Counted from the stretch's first letter, positions 47,369 to 57,612 are shown. The stretch is 64,000 bases of DNA from Halopseudomonas pelagia CL-AP6 (GCF_000410875.1 NZ_AROI01000035.1:1-64000); one strand, 5' to 3'. Translations and numbers: made by a program. Notes: generated from the sequence alone by a model not told the origin.

Positions 47369-48913
47369 GTGAAACGCTATCCACTTCTGGCCATAATCCT
47401 GCTTGCTCTGGTGGGTATCGCTATCTGCGCGGCACTCAGCCGTACTGTCTACAATCAGGAAACCAAGGCGATCGCCAACGAATTCCAGGGCGACATACAG
47501 CAAGCCGCAGCGGTATTCGAGCGTGAGGTACTGCTCAACCTTGAACTGCTTCACGCCCTGAAAGCAGCGATGGACATCATGCCCGGCATGCACTCGGACC
47601 GCTTCAAAGCGCTCAGCGAGGGCATCTTGACTCGCTCACCAGCAATCATGGCCTTTGCCTGGGCCCCGGTGATTGATCGCGATAGCCTGCGGCGTTTCGA
47701 AAGCGTGCAACAGCGGCTGTTCAAGGACCTGAAGGTCACCGAACGCGGCCCTGAAGACCACTTGGTACCGGTATCTGACCGGCCTTGGTATGTACCCGTG
47801 CAGTTTATCGAACCCCTGGAAAAAAATCGCGCTGCGCTAGGCTTTGATCTGGCCAGCGAACAGCGCCGGCTGGACGCCCTTGAGTCCGCGCGCGATACCG
47901 GCAGGCTGGTCGCCACGGCCGGTATCAGGCTGGTGCAAGAGCCAGACACCCAGCAGGGCTTTCTCGTGTTTGCACCGCTCTATCAAGGCCAGCCCAACAA
48001 CCTGGAGCAGCGCCGAGCGACGCATTATGGCTTTATTACCGGGGTATTCCGGGTCGGCGAACTGGCAAACCAGGTAATTGGTTGGGGCGACAACTCCAGC
48101 CTGCTATTCAAGGTTCTCGATGTGACTGACTCAGAGCGCAAAGTACTGTATAGCAATGCCGATCCCGAGGACCCGCGCTGGGTGAGCAACCTGACCTACC
48201 AAACGCCATTGGCCGACATAGCGGGACGGGCCTGGCATATAGAATCCATGCCCTCCCAAACCTATATCGACCGCCGGCGCGGCTACTTACCAGCGTTAGT
48301 GATGGTGTCGGGGGTGCTATTCATTGCGCTGCTGGTGATCTACGCGTTAATTAACCTGAATCGCAATCGCGTACTAAATGAAGCCAAAGACAAATTGGAA
48401 AAGATGTCCTTGACCGACGGGCTAACCAACCTGGCCAACCGTCGGCATTTTGATCGTTTCCTCGAGCAGGAGTGGGCCCGCGCCACACGGCTGTCTACCC
48501 CCCTGGCGTTGGTCATGCTGGATATCGACTATTTCAAAGCCTTCAATGACCACTATGGTCACCCGGCCGGAGACGAATGCCTGCGTGCGGTCGCTCGCAT
48601 CCTGCAAGCCGTGGTGCGCCGGCCTACTGACTTGCTGGCCCGCTATGGCGGGGAAGAGTTCGCGATTGTCCTGCCTGATACCGATAACGCCATAAAGGTA
48701 GCCGAAGCCTGCCGCGCAGCCATCGAGGCTGCCCAGATGCCGCACAAACTGTCCGACATTGGCCGCGTGATCACCGTCAGCGTCGGGGTCTGCTCGCGTC
48801 TACCCGGCCCTACTACAGACCTGGATGAACTCAAGGTCGAGACCGACGCGGCGCTATACCGAGCCAAGGATGCCGGTCGCAATACCGTAGTTACCTGCGC
48901 CCCCTGCCGCTGA
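47369..48913 (+). CDS. CHASE-like sensor diguanylate cyclase
   Basis: Membrane sensor that makes c-di-GMP. The 514-aa protein has two membrane segments (residues ~5-25 and ~310-330) enclosing a large periplasmic CHASE-like domain (residues ~60-290; [26 protein letters not shown]). The cytoplasmic GGDEF domain has RYGGEEF with an RPTD inhibitory site five residues before it, so it should be active. The start is GTG behind AGGAGG. It lies 27 bp after the catalase terminator and is transcribed separately. CHASE domains sense small extracytoplasmic ligands; this one is unknown. Confidence 0.87.
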   Translation: MKRYPLLAIILLALVGIAICAALSRTVYNQETKAIANEFQGDIQQAAAVFEREVLLNLELLHALKAAMDIMPGMHSDRFKALSEGILTRSPAIMAFAWAPVIDRDSLRRFESVQQRLFKDLKVTERGPEDHLVPVSDRPWYVPVQFIEPLEKNRAALGFDLASEQRRLDALESARDTGRLVATAGIRLVQEPDTQQGFLVFAPLYQGQPNNLEQRRATHYGFITGVFRVGELANQVIGWGDNSSLLFKVLDVTDSERKVLYSNADPEDPRWVSNLTYQTPLADIAGRAWHIESMPSQTYIDRRRGYLPALVMVSGVLFIALLVIYALINLNRNRVLNEAKDKLEKMSLTDGLTNLANRRHFDRFLEQEWARATRLSTPLALVMLDIDYFKAFNDHYGHPAGDECLRAVARILQAVVRRPTDLLARYGGEEFAIVLPDTDNAIKVAEACRAAIEAAQMPHKLSDIGRVITVSVGVCSRLPGPTTDLDELKVETDAALYRAKDAGRNTVVTCAPCR

Positions 48914-48921
48914 GGCAGATG

Positions 48922-49869
48922 TTAGACGCCAGGCCAGCGCGCAGGCATAACAAAGATCCGCTGCACTTCACACCAATCATCCGTCAATGGATGCTGACGT
49001 AGCTGGGCAAACAACCGCGGTGTCTCGGCATCACGGATCTCAGCCAAGGCTATCTCCCGTTCATCCGCGCTGGGTGCGCTCGGCTGCACCCAGGGCCCAA
49101 GCCAATGCGGTTTGCGCAGCGGCACCCAATCGCTCATATCCAGCTGCAGCGCAGCCTTCAGATAGGCCCAGCCGCCCCGCGGGTGATCAGCCGGCACCCA
49201 TTCGGCCGCCTGCACTTGCGTATTACGCGGATAAAACAAATACCCGGGCATAAAAATACGCGAAATCTGCGGCTGCTCGATGCCCCGCTGGCGTAACGCT
49301 GCTACGGCCTCCGGCAACGCCGTGCGCTGGCTTTGCTCATCCAGCAGGCGCCGGGTTTTCAGATCAAGACGGTCACGCGCATTGGGGCCGTACCAGCTCA
49401 CATTCTGCTCACTGTCGACTGAGCCGGGCTGGATATAACCCAGGTAAAACTTCACTGCGATTTCGTGATGCTCGACCAGCCCGGAGTGCGGATTGCGCAC
49501 GACAAAATCCAGCTCCCCCAGAGTAATACCGCCACGCCGGATCGGCAGGTTTCTGACCAGCAAATCCCAGCCAAGCACATCCGTCAGCAGACAGGCATAC
49601 AGACTCTCGAAATACATGCCCAAGCGCGGATTGGCTGCCTCAGTCAACACTGCTGGGCCGGCCTCGGGCTCGGCGTCCCAGCGGGTCAGCCGCGCCAGCA
49701 AATCGTCAGGCCAATAGGCTCGCATTGCCATGACTTGCGGGCCGCCAAGCAACTGCGCGGTATGGCACATCCACGCCAGATGACGCACCGCCGGATTGCG
49801 AAAGCGCGTCAAGTCAGGGCTTTCGAGACCAGGGCTTTGCAACGACGGGCTTTCGGAAGAGAATGTCAT
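48922..49869 (-). CDS. DUF1853 family protein
   Basis: Protein of 315 aa, family of unknown function. The block GELDFVVRNPHSGLVEHHEIAVKFYLG (residues ~118-145) has the E...D...E-x3-K spacing that resembles a PD-(D/E)xK nuclease core, but activity has not been shown to my knowledge. The N-terminus has three pentapeptide copies (SPSLQ, SPGLE, SPDLT) from a 15-bp repeat. It is divergent from the EVE-domain gene, 42 bp away. The ribosome site for the ATG at 49869 is poor; a later start is possible. Confidence 0.75.
   Translation of the reverse strand: MTFSSESPSLQSPGLESPDLTRFRNPAVRHLAWMCHTAQLLGGPQVMAMRAYWPDDLLARLTRWDAEPEAGPAVLTEAANPRLGMYFESLYACLLTDVLGWDLLVRNLPIRRGGITLGELDFVVRNPHSGLVEHHEIAVKFYLGYIQPGSVDSEQNVSWYGPNARDRLDLKTRRLLDEQSQRTALPEAVAALRQRGIEQPQISRIFMPGYLFYPRNTQVQAAEWVPADHPRGGWAYLKAALQLDMSDWVPLRKPHWLGPWVQPSAPSADEREIALAEIRDAETPRLFAQLRQHPLTDDWCEVQRIFVMPARWPGV
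49813..49857. repeat. 15-bp coding tandem repeat in DUF1853 gene
   Basis: Three degenerate copies (49813-49827, 49828-49842, 49843-49857) sharing GGGCTTT, coding the pentapeptide repeat SPxLx. Confidence 0.8.
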
Positions 49870-49911
49870 GCTCGCAGGTTACCCCTCTTTCCTCCCCAGG
49901 AGAAACCACCT

Positions 49912-50370
49912 ATGGCCCATTGGCTGATGAAAACCGAGCCGGACGAATGCGGCATTGACGATTTTGCCCAGGCGCCGGAAACAGCCATTACCTGGGACGG
50001 CGTGCGCAATTACCAGGCGCGCAACTTCATAAAGGCGATGAGCGCAGGCGATGAGGTATTTATCTACCACTCCAGTTGCAAGCATATCGGCATTGCCGGC
50101 GTAGTAAAGGTGGTCAAAACAGCCTTCCCCGACCCAACCCAGTTCCACCCCGATTCGCCCTATTTCGATGAAAAAAGCACTCGGGATAACCCGCGCTGGC
50201 AGTCGGTGGATCTGCGCTTCGTCAGCAAGCTGCCCCGGTTGATCCCGCTGAATGAATTAAAAACACTGCCCGGCCTGGAAGAACTGGCCCTGGTCAAGCG
50301 CGGTAGCCGGCTGTCGGTAATGCCGGTCAGCGCGGAGCAATGGCAGATAATTCTGCGCCAGGTCAGCTAA
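49912..50370 (+). CDS. EVE domain protein
   Basis: Stand-alone EVE domain (152 aa), the PUA-like fold that reads modified bases in DNA or RNA. The opening MAHWLMKTEPDECGIDDF and WDGVRNYQARNF, then EVFIYHSS, are family hallmarks. The start follows CAGGAG by nine bases; a longer open frame upstream overlaps the divergent gene and is not real. Its modified-base target is unknown. Confidence 0.9.
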   Translation: MAHWLMKTEPDECGIDDFAQAPETAITWDGVRNYQARNFIKAMSAGDEVFIYHSSCKHIGIAGVVKVVKTAFPDPTQFHPDSPYFDEKSTRDNPRWQSVDLRFVSKLPRLIPLNELKTLPGLEELALVKRGSRLSVMPVSAEQWQIILRQVS

Positions 50371-50388
50371 GCCCGGTGCACTAGCCCG

Positions 50389-51405
50389 CTATTTTTTCTT
50401 GCGCGGGTGATTGCGGCTGCCGGTGCCCTTGCTGGGGGCAGGCGGTTGGTTTTTCTGTTCCTTGCGATCAGCGCGGTCAGAGTTGCGTGAGCCTTCCTTG
50501 AAGCGCTTTTTGCGCTCCGCGCTTTCCGCTTCCTTCTTCACCTTGGCCTCAGCAATAGCGCGCTTTTCCAGCTCAACCATGGCCGGGGTTTCCAGGCTGA
50601 TCAAACCAAGCTTGCCCGAGCGTAATTCATTGATCAGCACTTCACAGATCTTGTGCAGGTTGACCTTGCCACCGGCACGCAAGGCACCACGGCGCGCGCC
50701 CGCCATCTCAAGAAACTCCAGCTCGGTGCTGGGCAGATATTCCAACTGGAAATGCGCCTGGATCAGTTCCGGATAAGCCTTGATCAAATACTCGGCAACA
50801 AAGAAGCTGACATCCTCATACTCCATCGCGGTGTTCTTGATCGCCCCGGTCGCGGCCAGACGGTAGCTGCTGTTGGGATTTTCGATCTTCGGCCAGAGAA
50901 TACCGGGGGTATCCAGCAACACCACACCACTACCCAGATTAATGCGTTGCTGATCCTTGGTCACCGCTGGCTCGTTGCCGGTCTTGGCCACCACGCGTCC
51001 GGCCAAGGTATTGATGATGGTCGATTTGCCCACGTTAGGAATACCGACAATCATCGCATTGATGTTCTTCGCCCCGGCTTCCTTCTCCGGCAGCATCTTG
51101 CGGCACAGATCGACCAGCAACTTGATACGCCCCGGCTGCTCTGTAGTGGTCGCAAAGGTCTTTACCCCACGCTCCTGTTCAAGATACTCCTGCCACGCCG
51201 CAGTGACTTGCGGGTCGGCCAGGTCGGTCTTGCTCAGCACCTTGATGCACGGCTTGTCGCCACGCAGCTCGGCAATCGCCGGGTTTTCACTGGAATAGGG
51301 AATGCGCGCGTCCAGCACTTCGATCAGCAGGTCGACCTGGGGCAATACTTCCCTGATCGCCTTCTGGGCCTTGTGCATATGTCCGGGGTACCACTGAATC
51401 GCCAT
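50389..51405 (-). CDS. rbgA: Ribosome biogenesis GTPase RbgA/YlqF
   Basis: Circularly permuted GTPase that helps late 50S subunit assembly. The 338-aa order is G4 (SKTD, near residue 58), then G1 (GIPNVGKST, near 122), then G3 (DTPG), the permuted arrangement. The N-terminal WYPGHMHKAQKAI is diagnostic. The C-terminal tail of about 60 residues is very rich in Lys and Arg, as in many proteobacterial copies. It converges with the EVE gene. Confidence 0.9.
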   Translation of the reverse strand: MAIQWYPGHMHKAQKAIREVLPQVDLLIEVLDARIPYSSENPAIAELRGDKPCIKVLSKTDLADPQVTAAWQEYLEQERGVKTFATTTEQPGRIKLLVDLCRKMLPEKEAGAKNINAMIVGIPNVGKSTIINTLAGRVVAKTGNEPAVTKDQQRINLGSGVVLLDTPGILWPKIENPNSSYRLAATGAIKNTAMEYEDVSFFVAEYLIKAYPELIQAHFQLEYLPSTELEFLEMAGARRGALRAGGKVNLHKICEVLINELRSGKLGLISLETPAMVELEKRAIAEAKVKKEAESAERKKRFKEGSRNSDRADRKEQKNQPPAPSKGTGSRNHPRKKK

Positions 51406-51642
51406 TGCGCCGCGCCTGCATGTGAAGTCAGGCGGTATTGTACGTTAACCCGTCGGTGTAATCTGCACGAAGGGTCAGGGATTAGGTCCAGAGGTAACCC
51501 AGCAGAAGCGGATCATGCGCGAGATCCTGACTGACCGAAGTTGAGCAGGCGGGAGGAAAAACCGATGGGGAACGGCGAATAATCAACACCCCCGACCACC
51601 CAGGCCGCCAACTGTGGCCGAGTAGTCGGGCATTGCAAATGC

Positions 51643-51774
51643 TTAGTTCTGCGCTCCGCGCTCAACCGCTTCGCCCGCGTCCTGGATATCCCGACCGGCA
51701 CCTTCCATTGTGTTACAGCCCGCAATGAACAGAACAGCCATACTGAGCAGCAACGATTTAATTGTAAGACTCAT
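51643..51774 (-). CDS. Entericidin A/B family lipoprotein
   Basis: A 43-aa lipoprotein: signal MSLTIKSLLLSMAVLFIAG, lipobox Cys at residue 20 (CNTMEGAGRDI), then a short amphipathic helix (DAGEAVERGAQN). This matches entericidin B-type bacteriolytic/antidote lipoproteins. GGAG lies six bases before the ATG. It has no obvious T-tract terminator downstream. In E. coli the entericidin pair is stress-induced; here only one member is seen. Confidence 0.85.
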   Translation of the reverse strand: MSLTIKSLLLSMAVLFIAGCNTMEGAGRDIQDAGEAVERGAQN

Positions 51775-51934
51775 AATCAACTCCAATTTGATATTGACCA
51801 CCTAAGTTACCCAGCTACGGCTGAATGGCGCGCAGCCTCAATTTAAGACCGCGCGGTGGCACAACAGTTCTATTAGGACATAATGCCCGCCTCATTCACT
51901 GCGGCAAATCACGCCCCCGGAACAGATAACCGCG

Positions 51935-52681
51935 TTGAAACTCAGCAAACGCCTCAGGCAAATCGAATCCATGGTCACACCCGGCTACGCGCATATCTGG
52001 GATTGCTGCTGTGATCACGGCCTGCTTGGCGCAGCCCTGCTGGCGCGCCAGGCTGCGCCGAAGATCCATTTTGTCGATATCCTCCCCGAGCTGATCAGCC
52101 AGTTGGATGACAAACTCCAGCGTTTCTACCCGAACACTGCCGGCAACTGGCATACGCACTGCCTGGATACCGCCGCATTGCCGCTGGCGCAGTATGCAGG
52201 CAGGCATTTGATCATCGTCGCTGGCGTGGGCGGTGAGCTGATGACGCATTTTATTAAGGCGCTTCACCAACAACATCCGCACGCCAACCTCGACTTCCTG
52301 CTGTGCCCGGTTCATCAGGAATACCGTTTGCGCCAGCAGCTCATCTCGTTGGATTTTCGCCTAACACAGGAAATATTGATAAAGGACAACCAGCGCTTTT
52401 ATGAAGTGCTGCTGGTATCGGCAAACCGCGAACGGAGCACCGATCAAAAGACCATCAGCCCCCTGGGCGAACAGATCTGGCAGGCGGACAGCGCCGCGCA
52501 GGAAAGCATCGCTCGGGATTATCTGAACAAGACGTTAAAACACTACCGGAACGTGCAGAAGGGCAATACCGAGGACGTGCGGCACGTCGTTGAGGCTTAT
52601 CGCGCAGTCAGCATTAGCAGGTCAGCAGTAACGCCGACCTGCCATGCGCCTATCAGAAGCGGTACTTGGCCGACGCAGTGA
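51935..52681 (+). CDS. trmK: tRNA (adenine(22)-N1)-methyltransferase, TrmK family
   Basis: Predicted SAM-dependent methyltransferase for A22 of tRNA. The 248-aa protein starts MKLSKRLRQIESMVTPG, which is the family N-terminus, so I accept the TTG start at 51935 despite a weak ribosome site. IWDCCCDHGLLGAAL contains the SAM-binding site, and AGVGGELM and CPVHQEYRLRQ follow. The last ~10 codons overlap the convergent receptor gene by 29 bp. Confidence 0.83.
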   Translation: MKLSKRLRQIESMVTPGYAHIWDCCCDHGLLGAALLARQAAPKIHFVDILPELISQLDDKLQRFYPNTAGNWHTHCLDTAALPLAQYAGRHLIIVAGVGGELMTHFIKALHQQHPHANLDFLLCPVHQEYRLRQQLISLDFRLTQEILIKDNQRFYEVLLVSANRERSTDQKTISPLGEQIWQADSAAQESIARDYLNKTLKHYRNVQKGNTEDVRHVVEAYRAVSISRSAVTPTCHAPIRSGTWPTQ

Positions 52682-54887
52682 GGCTACGTGGTGCCCCGTA
52701 GGTCAATGCGCCGTAAGCATCAAACATATCGAAGTACTTCTCGTCAGTGACGTTATCGGCATTGATCTGCGCCGACAGATTATCGCTGATGTCATAGCGT
52801 GCCATCAGGTTAACCAACGCATACGCGTCCTGCTCGATACGCTCCAGATCCCCCGCCGGGTTGACGGCCATGGTATGAATATCTGCCTGCCAATTTACCC
52901 CGCCGCCAAGCGTCAGCTTGTTCAGCACACCAGGCAGCCGATAGGTGGTGAAGGTACGTAGCAGCTTGGTCGGATAACGCGTGTTAGCCGCGTCGCCAGC
53001 CGAGTTTTCCACATCGAACTGGGTGTAACCGGCCATGACATTCCAACCGGGAGCCAGCTCACCTGTCACCTCCAGCTCGAAACCCTTGCTGGTAACGTCA
53101 ATCGCCTCATTGGCGAACTCGCCAGGAAGGCCGCCCGGAACAGGAATGCCAGTGGAATCACCCAAGCCGTTTTGCTTGATCTTGAAAATCGCCGCAGAGG
53201 TATTCAGGCGGCCATCAAGGAACTCGGCCTTCAGGCCGGTCTCGTAGCTCTCGCCGACGATGGGAGCCAACTGCTGCGCGGTGATATCCCGGTCCGACTG
53301 CGGCAGGAATATCTCCGTGTAACTGACATAGGCCGACACATTCTCGCTGAGGTCGTATATAGCGCCAGCGTACGGCGTCAGCTCACTGTCGTCGATGCGC
53401 GACGGGGTGTCGAACGGCGTATCGTCACTGACCTTCTTGTACCGGCTGTTGCGCGCGCCGACAATCAGCTTGAGCTCATCGGTCAGATTCAAGCGCGTCA
53501 CCGCATAAAGTCCTGTCTGCGTCAGATCTCCATAGCTATAAGGCGTCTTCCCGCTCCAGGCCGGCTCAGGGTAATCGCCGTCATACGCATCGAAGTTCGG
53601 CACCGTCCCCCCCAACGCGGCACGCCTATCGGCATCAAACTTCTGCTCACTGTGAATGTAACCAAAGGCCAACTCGTGATCCCGCCCGAACAGCGCAAGC
53701 GGGCCGTTGAGGCGGATGCTGTAATCATCCTGAACCGACTTGGTGGCGTACGAGCCGGGGAACGCGCCCATCGCAGAGCTGCCATTCCTGCCTGGGTTGC
53801 CAAATAAGTACAGCAGGTAAGAGTCGGACGTGCGTTCGCCACGGTTATAGCCAAGGTTCAGCTGCCAGTCGTTGGCAAAGGTGTGATCCAGATTAATGAA
53901 ATAGGTCTCGTAACTGTTATCCCAACGGCTCCAGTCAGCGGACGAGGTTTTCGAACGACTCCAGTCGGTGCGGCCACCGTCCGCATACCAGATTGGCAGA
54001 CCACCCCACATCGGAGAATCCGAATTGCTGTCTTGACGGCTCAGACCAAACCATAAGGTGGTGTCAGGCGTCAGATCGATATCCATGGTGCCGTACAGGG
54101 TTTCGCGGCGGGTGGATTTCATATCAATCCAGCTCTCGCCGTCATTCACATCGCCGACTAACCGAGCACGCACGGTACCCGCCTCATTCAACGCGAAGGA
54201 CACATCACCCGTGGTGCCGAAGGTATCCCAACTCCCAGCACTCAGCTCCACTGAGCCGGTGAGATCACGGCTACTGGCGCGTTTGCGTACCAGATTCAGC
54301 GAGGCAGAAGGATCGCCCGCCCCTGCCATCAGGCCGTTGGCACCGCGCACCACCTCAACACGATCGTACATGGCCAGACTGCTGAAAATTTCTCCCGAGC
54401 TCCACGGCTGTTCCCATACCGTCGGCACACCATCAATCATCAACGAGTTGATTTCGAAACCACGGGCGTTGAACTGGGCGCGATCGGTCTCGTAGCGATT
54501 GACCGACACGCCGGTAGTGTTGTTAACCACATCCAGGATCGTCTGCATATCCTGATCCTGAATGCGCTGCTGGGTAACCACGCTAACCGACTGTGGCGTC
54601 TCGCGCAGTGACAGGCTCAGCGGCGTAGCCGTGCGCGCAGCTCTAGCAGTATAGGACTCGGTACCCTCGGTAACAGCCGAATTCTGAGAGCCGGTAATAA
54701 TCACGGAATCCAGCGCCACGCAGCTTTCAGCGTCCGCCGTATCTGCCTGCTGTGCCCAGGCGGGCAGTACTGCCCAAGCAACGCCGATGGCCAGCAAATG
54801 GATCGCAAGACGCAGCGGCCGCCTGGTCGCCATGGGATGGACAGCAAAAACGGAACCGGAGCGGATGAGCGAGGGTGACGCAGGCAT
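52653..54887 (-). CDS. TonB-dependent siderophore receptor
   Basis: Outer-membrane importer for an iron-siderophore complex, of FhuE/FpvA-like sequence (744 aa). A signal peptide precedes a plug domain (residues ~75-180; RETPQSVSVVTQQRIQDQ, NARGFEINSLMIDGVP, VEVVRGANGLMAGAGDPSAS) and a 22-strand barrel ending in the aromatic LTASAKYRF. No N-terminal signalling (STN) domain is present, so it should not talk to an anti-sigma factor. AAGGA lies eight bases before the ATG at 54887. A Fur box at 54918-54934 predicts iron repression. The siderophore is unknown. Confidence 0.93.
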   Translation of the reverse strand: MPASPSLIRSGSVFAVHPMATRRPLRLAIHLLAIGVAWAVLPAWAQQADTADAESCVALDSVIITGSQNSAVTEGTESYTARAARTATPLSLSLRETPQSVSVVTQQRIQDQDMQTILDVVNNTTGVSVNRYETDRAQFNARGFEINSLMIDGVPTVWEQPWSSGEIFSSLAMYDRVEVVRGANGLMAGAGDPSASLNLVRKRASSRDLTGSVELSAGSWDTFGTTGDVSFALNEAGTVRARLVGDVNDGESWIDMKSTRRETLYGTMDIDLTPDTTLWFGLSRQDSNSDSPMWGGLPIWYADGGRTDWSRSKTSSADWSRWDNSYETYFINLDHTFANDWQLNLGYNRGERTSDSYLLYLFGNPGRNGSSAMGAFPGSYATKSVQDDYSIRLNGPLALFGRDHELAFGYIHSEQKFDADRRAALGGTVPNFDAYDGDYPEPAWSGKTPYSYGDLTQTGLYAVTRLNLTDELKLIVGARNSRYKKVSDDTPFDTPSRIDDSELTPYAGAIYDLSENVSAYVSYTEIFLPQSDRDITAQQLAPIVGESYETGLKAEFLDGRLNTSAAIFKIKQNGLGDSTGIPVPGGLPGEFANEAIDVTSKGFELEVTGELAPGWNVMAGYTQFDVENSAGDAANTRYPTKLLRTFTTYRLPGVLNKLTLGGGVNWQADIHTMAVNPAGDLERIEQDAYALVNLMARYDISDNLSAQINADNVTDEKYFDMFDAYGALTYGAPRSLTASAKYRF

Positions 54888-54917
54888 GACGGGCTTCCTT
54901 ATTAATGCGCATAATAT

Positions 54918-54934
54918 TGATAACGATTCGCATT
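54918..54934 (-). promoter_or_regulatory. Fur box of the siderophore receptor
   Basis: Read on the minus strand: AATGCGAATCGTTATCA, very close to the Pseudomonas Fur box AATGAGAATCGTTATC. It lies about 30 bp before the receptor ATG. Confidence 0.85.
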
Positions 54935-55106
54935 GTATTAAAAAGAAAGCAAGAAAGGTAGCTATTGCCCCATACCGATAGGCATTTGAGAAAATAAAAT
55001 AGTGTTTGGCGTCAGTGGGTGCCCGGCCAGACGGCACCGACCGGGGATTTGAGGCAGCTAACCCTCGGCCAGCGCCATCGTGACCATGAGATCGAACGTG
55101 CTCACA

Positions 55107-55610
55107 TTAGCGCGCAGCGGGCCCAACCCAAGCATCCACACCCAGCAGACCATCCAGGCTTTTGAGTGCGTCGGTCAACTGCCGGGCATTCTCGGAACGG
55201 CAACCGGTGTCGTGTTCCAGCACCGCCTTGTCTCCTGCTGCATTAGTCCAGATGACGGCGTACTCGGGCAGGTCGGTTGCGCGCGGTTCGCAATCCTGGG
55301 TCGCTTGGGTTACGCCTATCGCCGGCTGCCATTCAGCTAGGCGCGCTTGCACTGTCTGAAACACACCCGTCTGATTCTTGCGCTGCCGCGGCCCTTCAAT
55401 CAGGGTGTGGCGCTCACCATTGAAGTAGGTAAAGCCATCGGCCTGAACCGCCACCTGATACACCGGGCAAGTGCCGTAACAAGGCCCAACAGTGTAGCTG
55501 ATGCGGAAAGGCTCGGCGCTGCGCACCGGTACCTCGGGCTGTTGGGCGCAGCCCACTATTAACAGGGGAACAACACAGGCGACCAAGCGAAACAGGGTGG
55601 ATCGGCTCAC
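55107..55610 (-). CDS. DUF6438 domain lipoprotein
   Basis: Predicted lipoprotein (167 aa). The GTG start at 55610 follows GAGGAG by six bases; the frame further upstream is not supported. The lipobox is LIVGC at residues ~17-21. The DUF6438 core GPCYGTCPVYQVAVQADGFTYF includes the two conserved Cys residues. The function is unknown. Confidence 0.8.
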   Translation of the reverse strand: MSRSTLFRLVACVVPLLIVGCAQQPEVPVRSAEPFRISYTVGPCYGTCPVYQVAVQADGFTYFNGERHTLIEGPRQRKNQTGVFQTVQARLAEWQPAIGVTQATQDCEPRATDLPEYAVIWTNAAGDKAVLEHDTGCRSENARQLTDALKSLDGLLGVDAWVGPAAR

Positions 55611-55797
55611 AAAAAACTCCTCAAATTGGTTAGGCGACGCACTATGGACCGCCCGCAACGGAGTTTTACTCAGTACCGCGCCTGTGTATATGCACCGCAT
55701 GTAGATTCACGGCAGACGCATGTGCTCGATAACGCCCTATCACGGGGCATCACAAGCCTTGGTTTTCTCGCTGTTCACCTGGGCCGTTGCATTGGGG

Positions 55798-57612
55798 TTA
55801 GGGCGCAGGCTCGCCGATCAAGGCCGGGAACTGCTCGGGCGTGACGGTTTCCTGCTCAAGCAGCATGCGTGCACCCTGCTCAAGCAAGTCACGTCGCTGC
55901 TCCAGCAGGGTACGCGCCTCCTGGTAGGCATTGTCTATCAACTGTTTGATCGACAGGTCGATTTTCTCTGCGGTTTTTTCGGAGTAGTCGCGGGTCAGAC
56001 TCACGTCAGGCGTGTCACCCAGAAAGCGCGATGGTTGCCGTTCAAAAACCGCCTGACCTAGCTCTGCGCACATACCAAAGCGGGTGACGATCTGGCGTGC
56101 AATATCGGTTACCCGGGCAAGATCATCTGCAGCGCCGGTAGAGATTTCCTGGAACACTACGTCCTCCGCAGCGCGGCCAGCCAGCAGAACCACAAGACGG
56201 TTTTTCAGCTCCTGGGTAGTAATCAGGTAGCGATCTTCAGTTGGCCGCTGCAGGGTATAACCCAGCGCGCCAATTGAGCGCGGGATGATGGATACCTTGT
56301 GTACCGGATCCATGCCGGGCAGCGCCGCCGCCACCAGGGCGTGGCCCATTTCATGATAGGCCACTACTTCTCTTTCATGCGGTTGCAGCAGCCGGCCATG
56401 GCGCTCGGAACCGGCCACAATACGTTCGATGGCCTGGGTGACATCGTCCATGCCCACACTATCGGCATCGTGCCTTGTGGCAACGATCGCTGCTTCATTG
56501 ACCAGATTGGCAAGATCAGCACCGGTAAAACCAGTCGTCAGGCCAGCGATTTTGTCCGGATCTATGTCGGCATCACAGATAACTCGCTTCAGATGAACCT
56601 GCACAATTGCCGCACGGCCAACCCGGTCTGGGCGGTCGATAACCACCTGCCGATCAAATCGACCCGCCCGCATCAAGGCCGGGTCCAGTACTTCAGGGCG
56701 GTTCGTGGCTGCCAGCAGAACCACTCCTTCGCGCGGATCAAACCCATCCAGCTCAGCCAACAACTGGTTCAAGGTCTGTTCCTTTTCATCATTGCCGCCC
56801 AGTTGGCCAGCCCCACGCATCTTGCCCAGGGAATCCAGCTCATCGATAAAGATGATACAGGGCGCGGCCTCGCGGGCCTGAACAAAGAGATCGCGAACCC
56901 GCGCCGCGCCCACGCCAACAAACATCTCAACGAATTCTGAACCGGAAATCGAAAAGAACGGCACCCCAGCCTCGCCCGCTACCGCCCGGGCCACCAGGGT
57001 TTTACCCGTACCCGGCGGGCCGACCAGCAGGATGCCCTTGGGGATACGCGCGCCTAGACGGCCGTAGCGGGGCTGATCCTTGAGAAACGAGACGATTTCC
57101 TGCAACTCGGCTTTGGCTTCATCAATACCAGCCACATCTTTAAAGGTCACCCCGGTATCACGCTCGACATACACGCGCGCTCGCGACTTGCCGATATTGA
57201 CCATACCGCCAAGGCCCTGACGGTTGGCAATATTGCGGAACATGAACACCCAGAAACCAATGATCAGCAGCATTGGAAACAGCCAGGACAGCAGATTGCT
57301 CAACCAGGTACTACTCGGCCGATTGCGGAATACCACCTCATGACGCGCCAGCAGCTCCGCCAGATCAGTATCAACCCGCTGGGTAACAAAGCGCGTATGG
57401 GCGCCCGCCGGTGAGACAAAACGACCCTGAATGTCATGCTGGCCAATAACCAGATCAGTCAGGGCGCGCCGTTCAACCTGCTCAAGGAACTCGCTATAGG
57501 GCAGAGTGACGGTTGCCCGCTGGGTGCCCCACCAACCTTGAAATAGCATCAGCAAGGCGAAGGCAAAGACGAAATAGCCTAGATTCCATTGATGGGTCTT
57601 GTGCAGCGCCAT
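55798..57612 (-). CDS. ATP-dependent zinc metalloprotease, FtsH paralogue
   Basis: Membrane-anchored AAA+ protease of 604 aa. Membrane segments flank a small periplasmic domain ([14 protein letters not shown] ...). The AAA module has [20 protein letters not shown] and an [24 protein letters not shown]; the zinc site is HEMGH, with Met where canonical FtsH has Ala. It is shorter than the usual ~640 aa and lacks the housekeeping context, so it is probably a second FtsH of the kind found in accessory quality-control loci. The ATG at 57612 follows GAGG by five bases. Confidence 0.86.
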   Translation of the reverse strand: MALHKTHQWNLGYFVFAFALLMLFQGWWGTQRATVTLPYSEFLEQVERRALTDLVIGQHDIQGRFVSPAGAHTRFVTQRVDTDLAELLARHEVVFRNRPSSTWLSNLLSWLFPMLLIIGFWVFMFRNIANRQGLGGMVNIGKSRARVYVERDTGVTFKDVAGIDEAKAELQEIVSFLKDQPRYGRLGARIPKGILLVGPPGTGKTLVARAVAGEAGVPFFSISGSEFVEMFVGVGAARVRDLFVQAREAAPCIIFIDELDSLGKMRGAGQLGGNDEKEQTLNQLLAELDGFDPREGVVLLAATNRPEVLDPALMRAGRFDRQVVIDRPDRVGRAAIVQVHLKRVICDADIDPDKIAGLTTGFTGADLANLVNEAAIVATRHDADSVGMDDVTQAIERIVAGSERHGRLLQPHEREVVAYHEMGHALVAAALPGMDPVHKVSIIPRSIGALGYTLQRPTEDRYLITTQELKNRLVVLLAGRAAEDVVFQEISTGAADDLARVTDIARQIVTRFGMCAELGQAVFERQPSRFLGDTPDVSLTRDYSEKTAEKIDLSIKQLIDNAYQEARTLLEQRRDLLEQGARMLLEQETVTPEQFPALIGEPAP

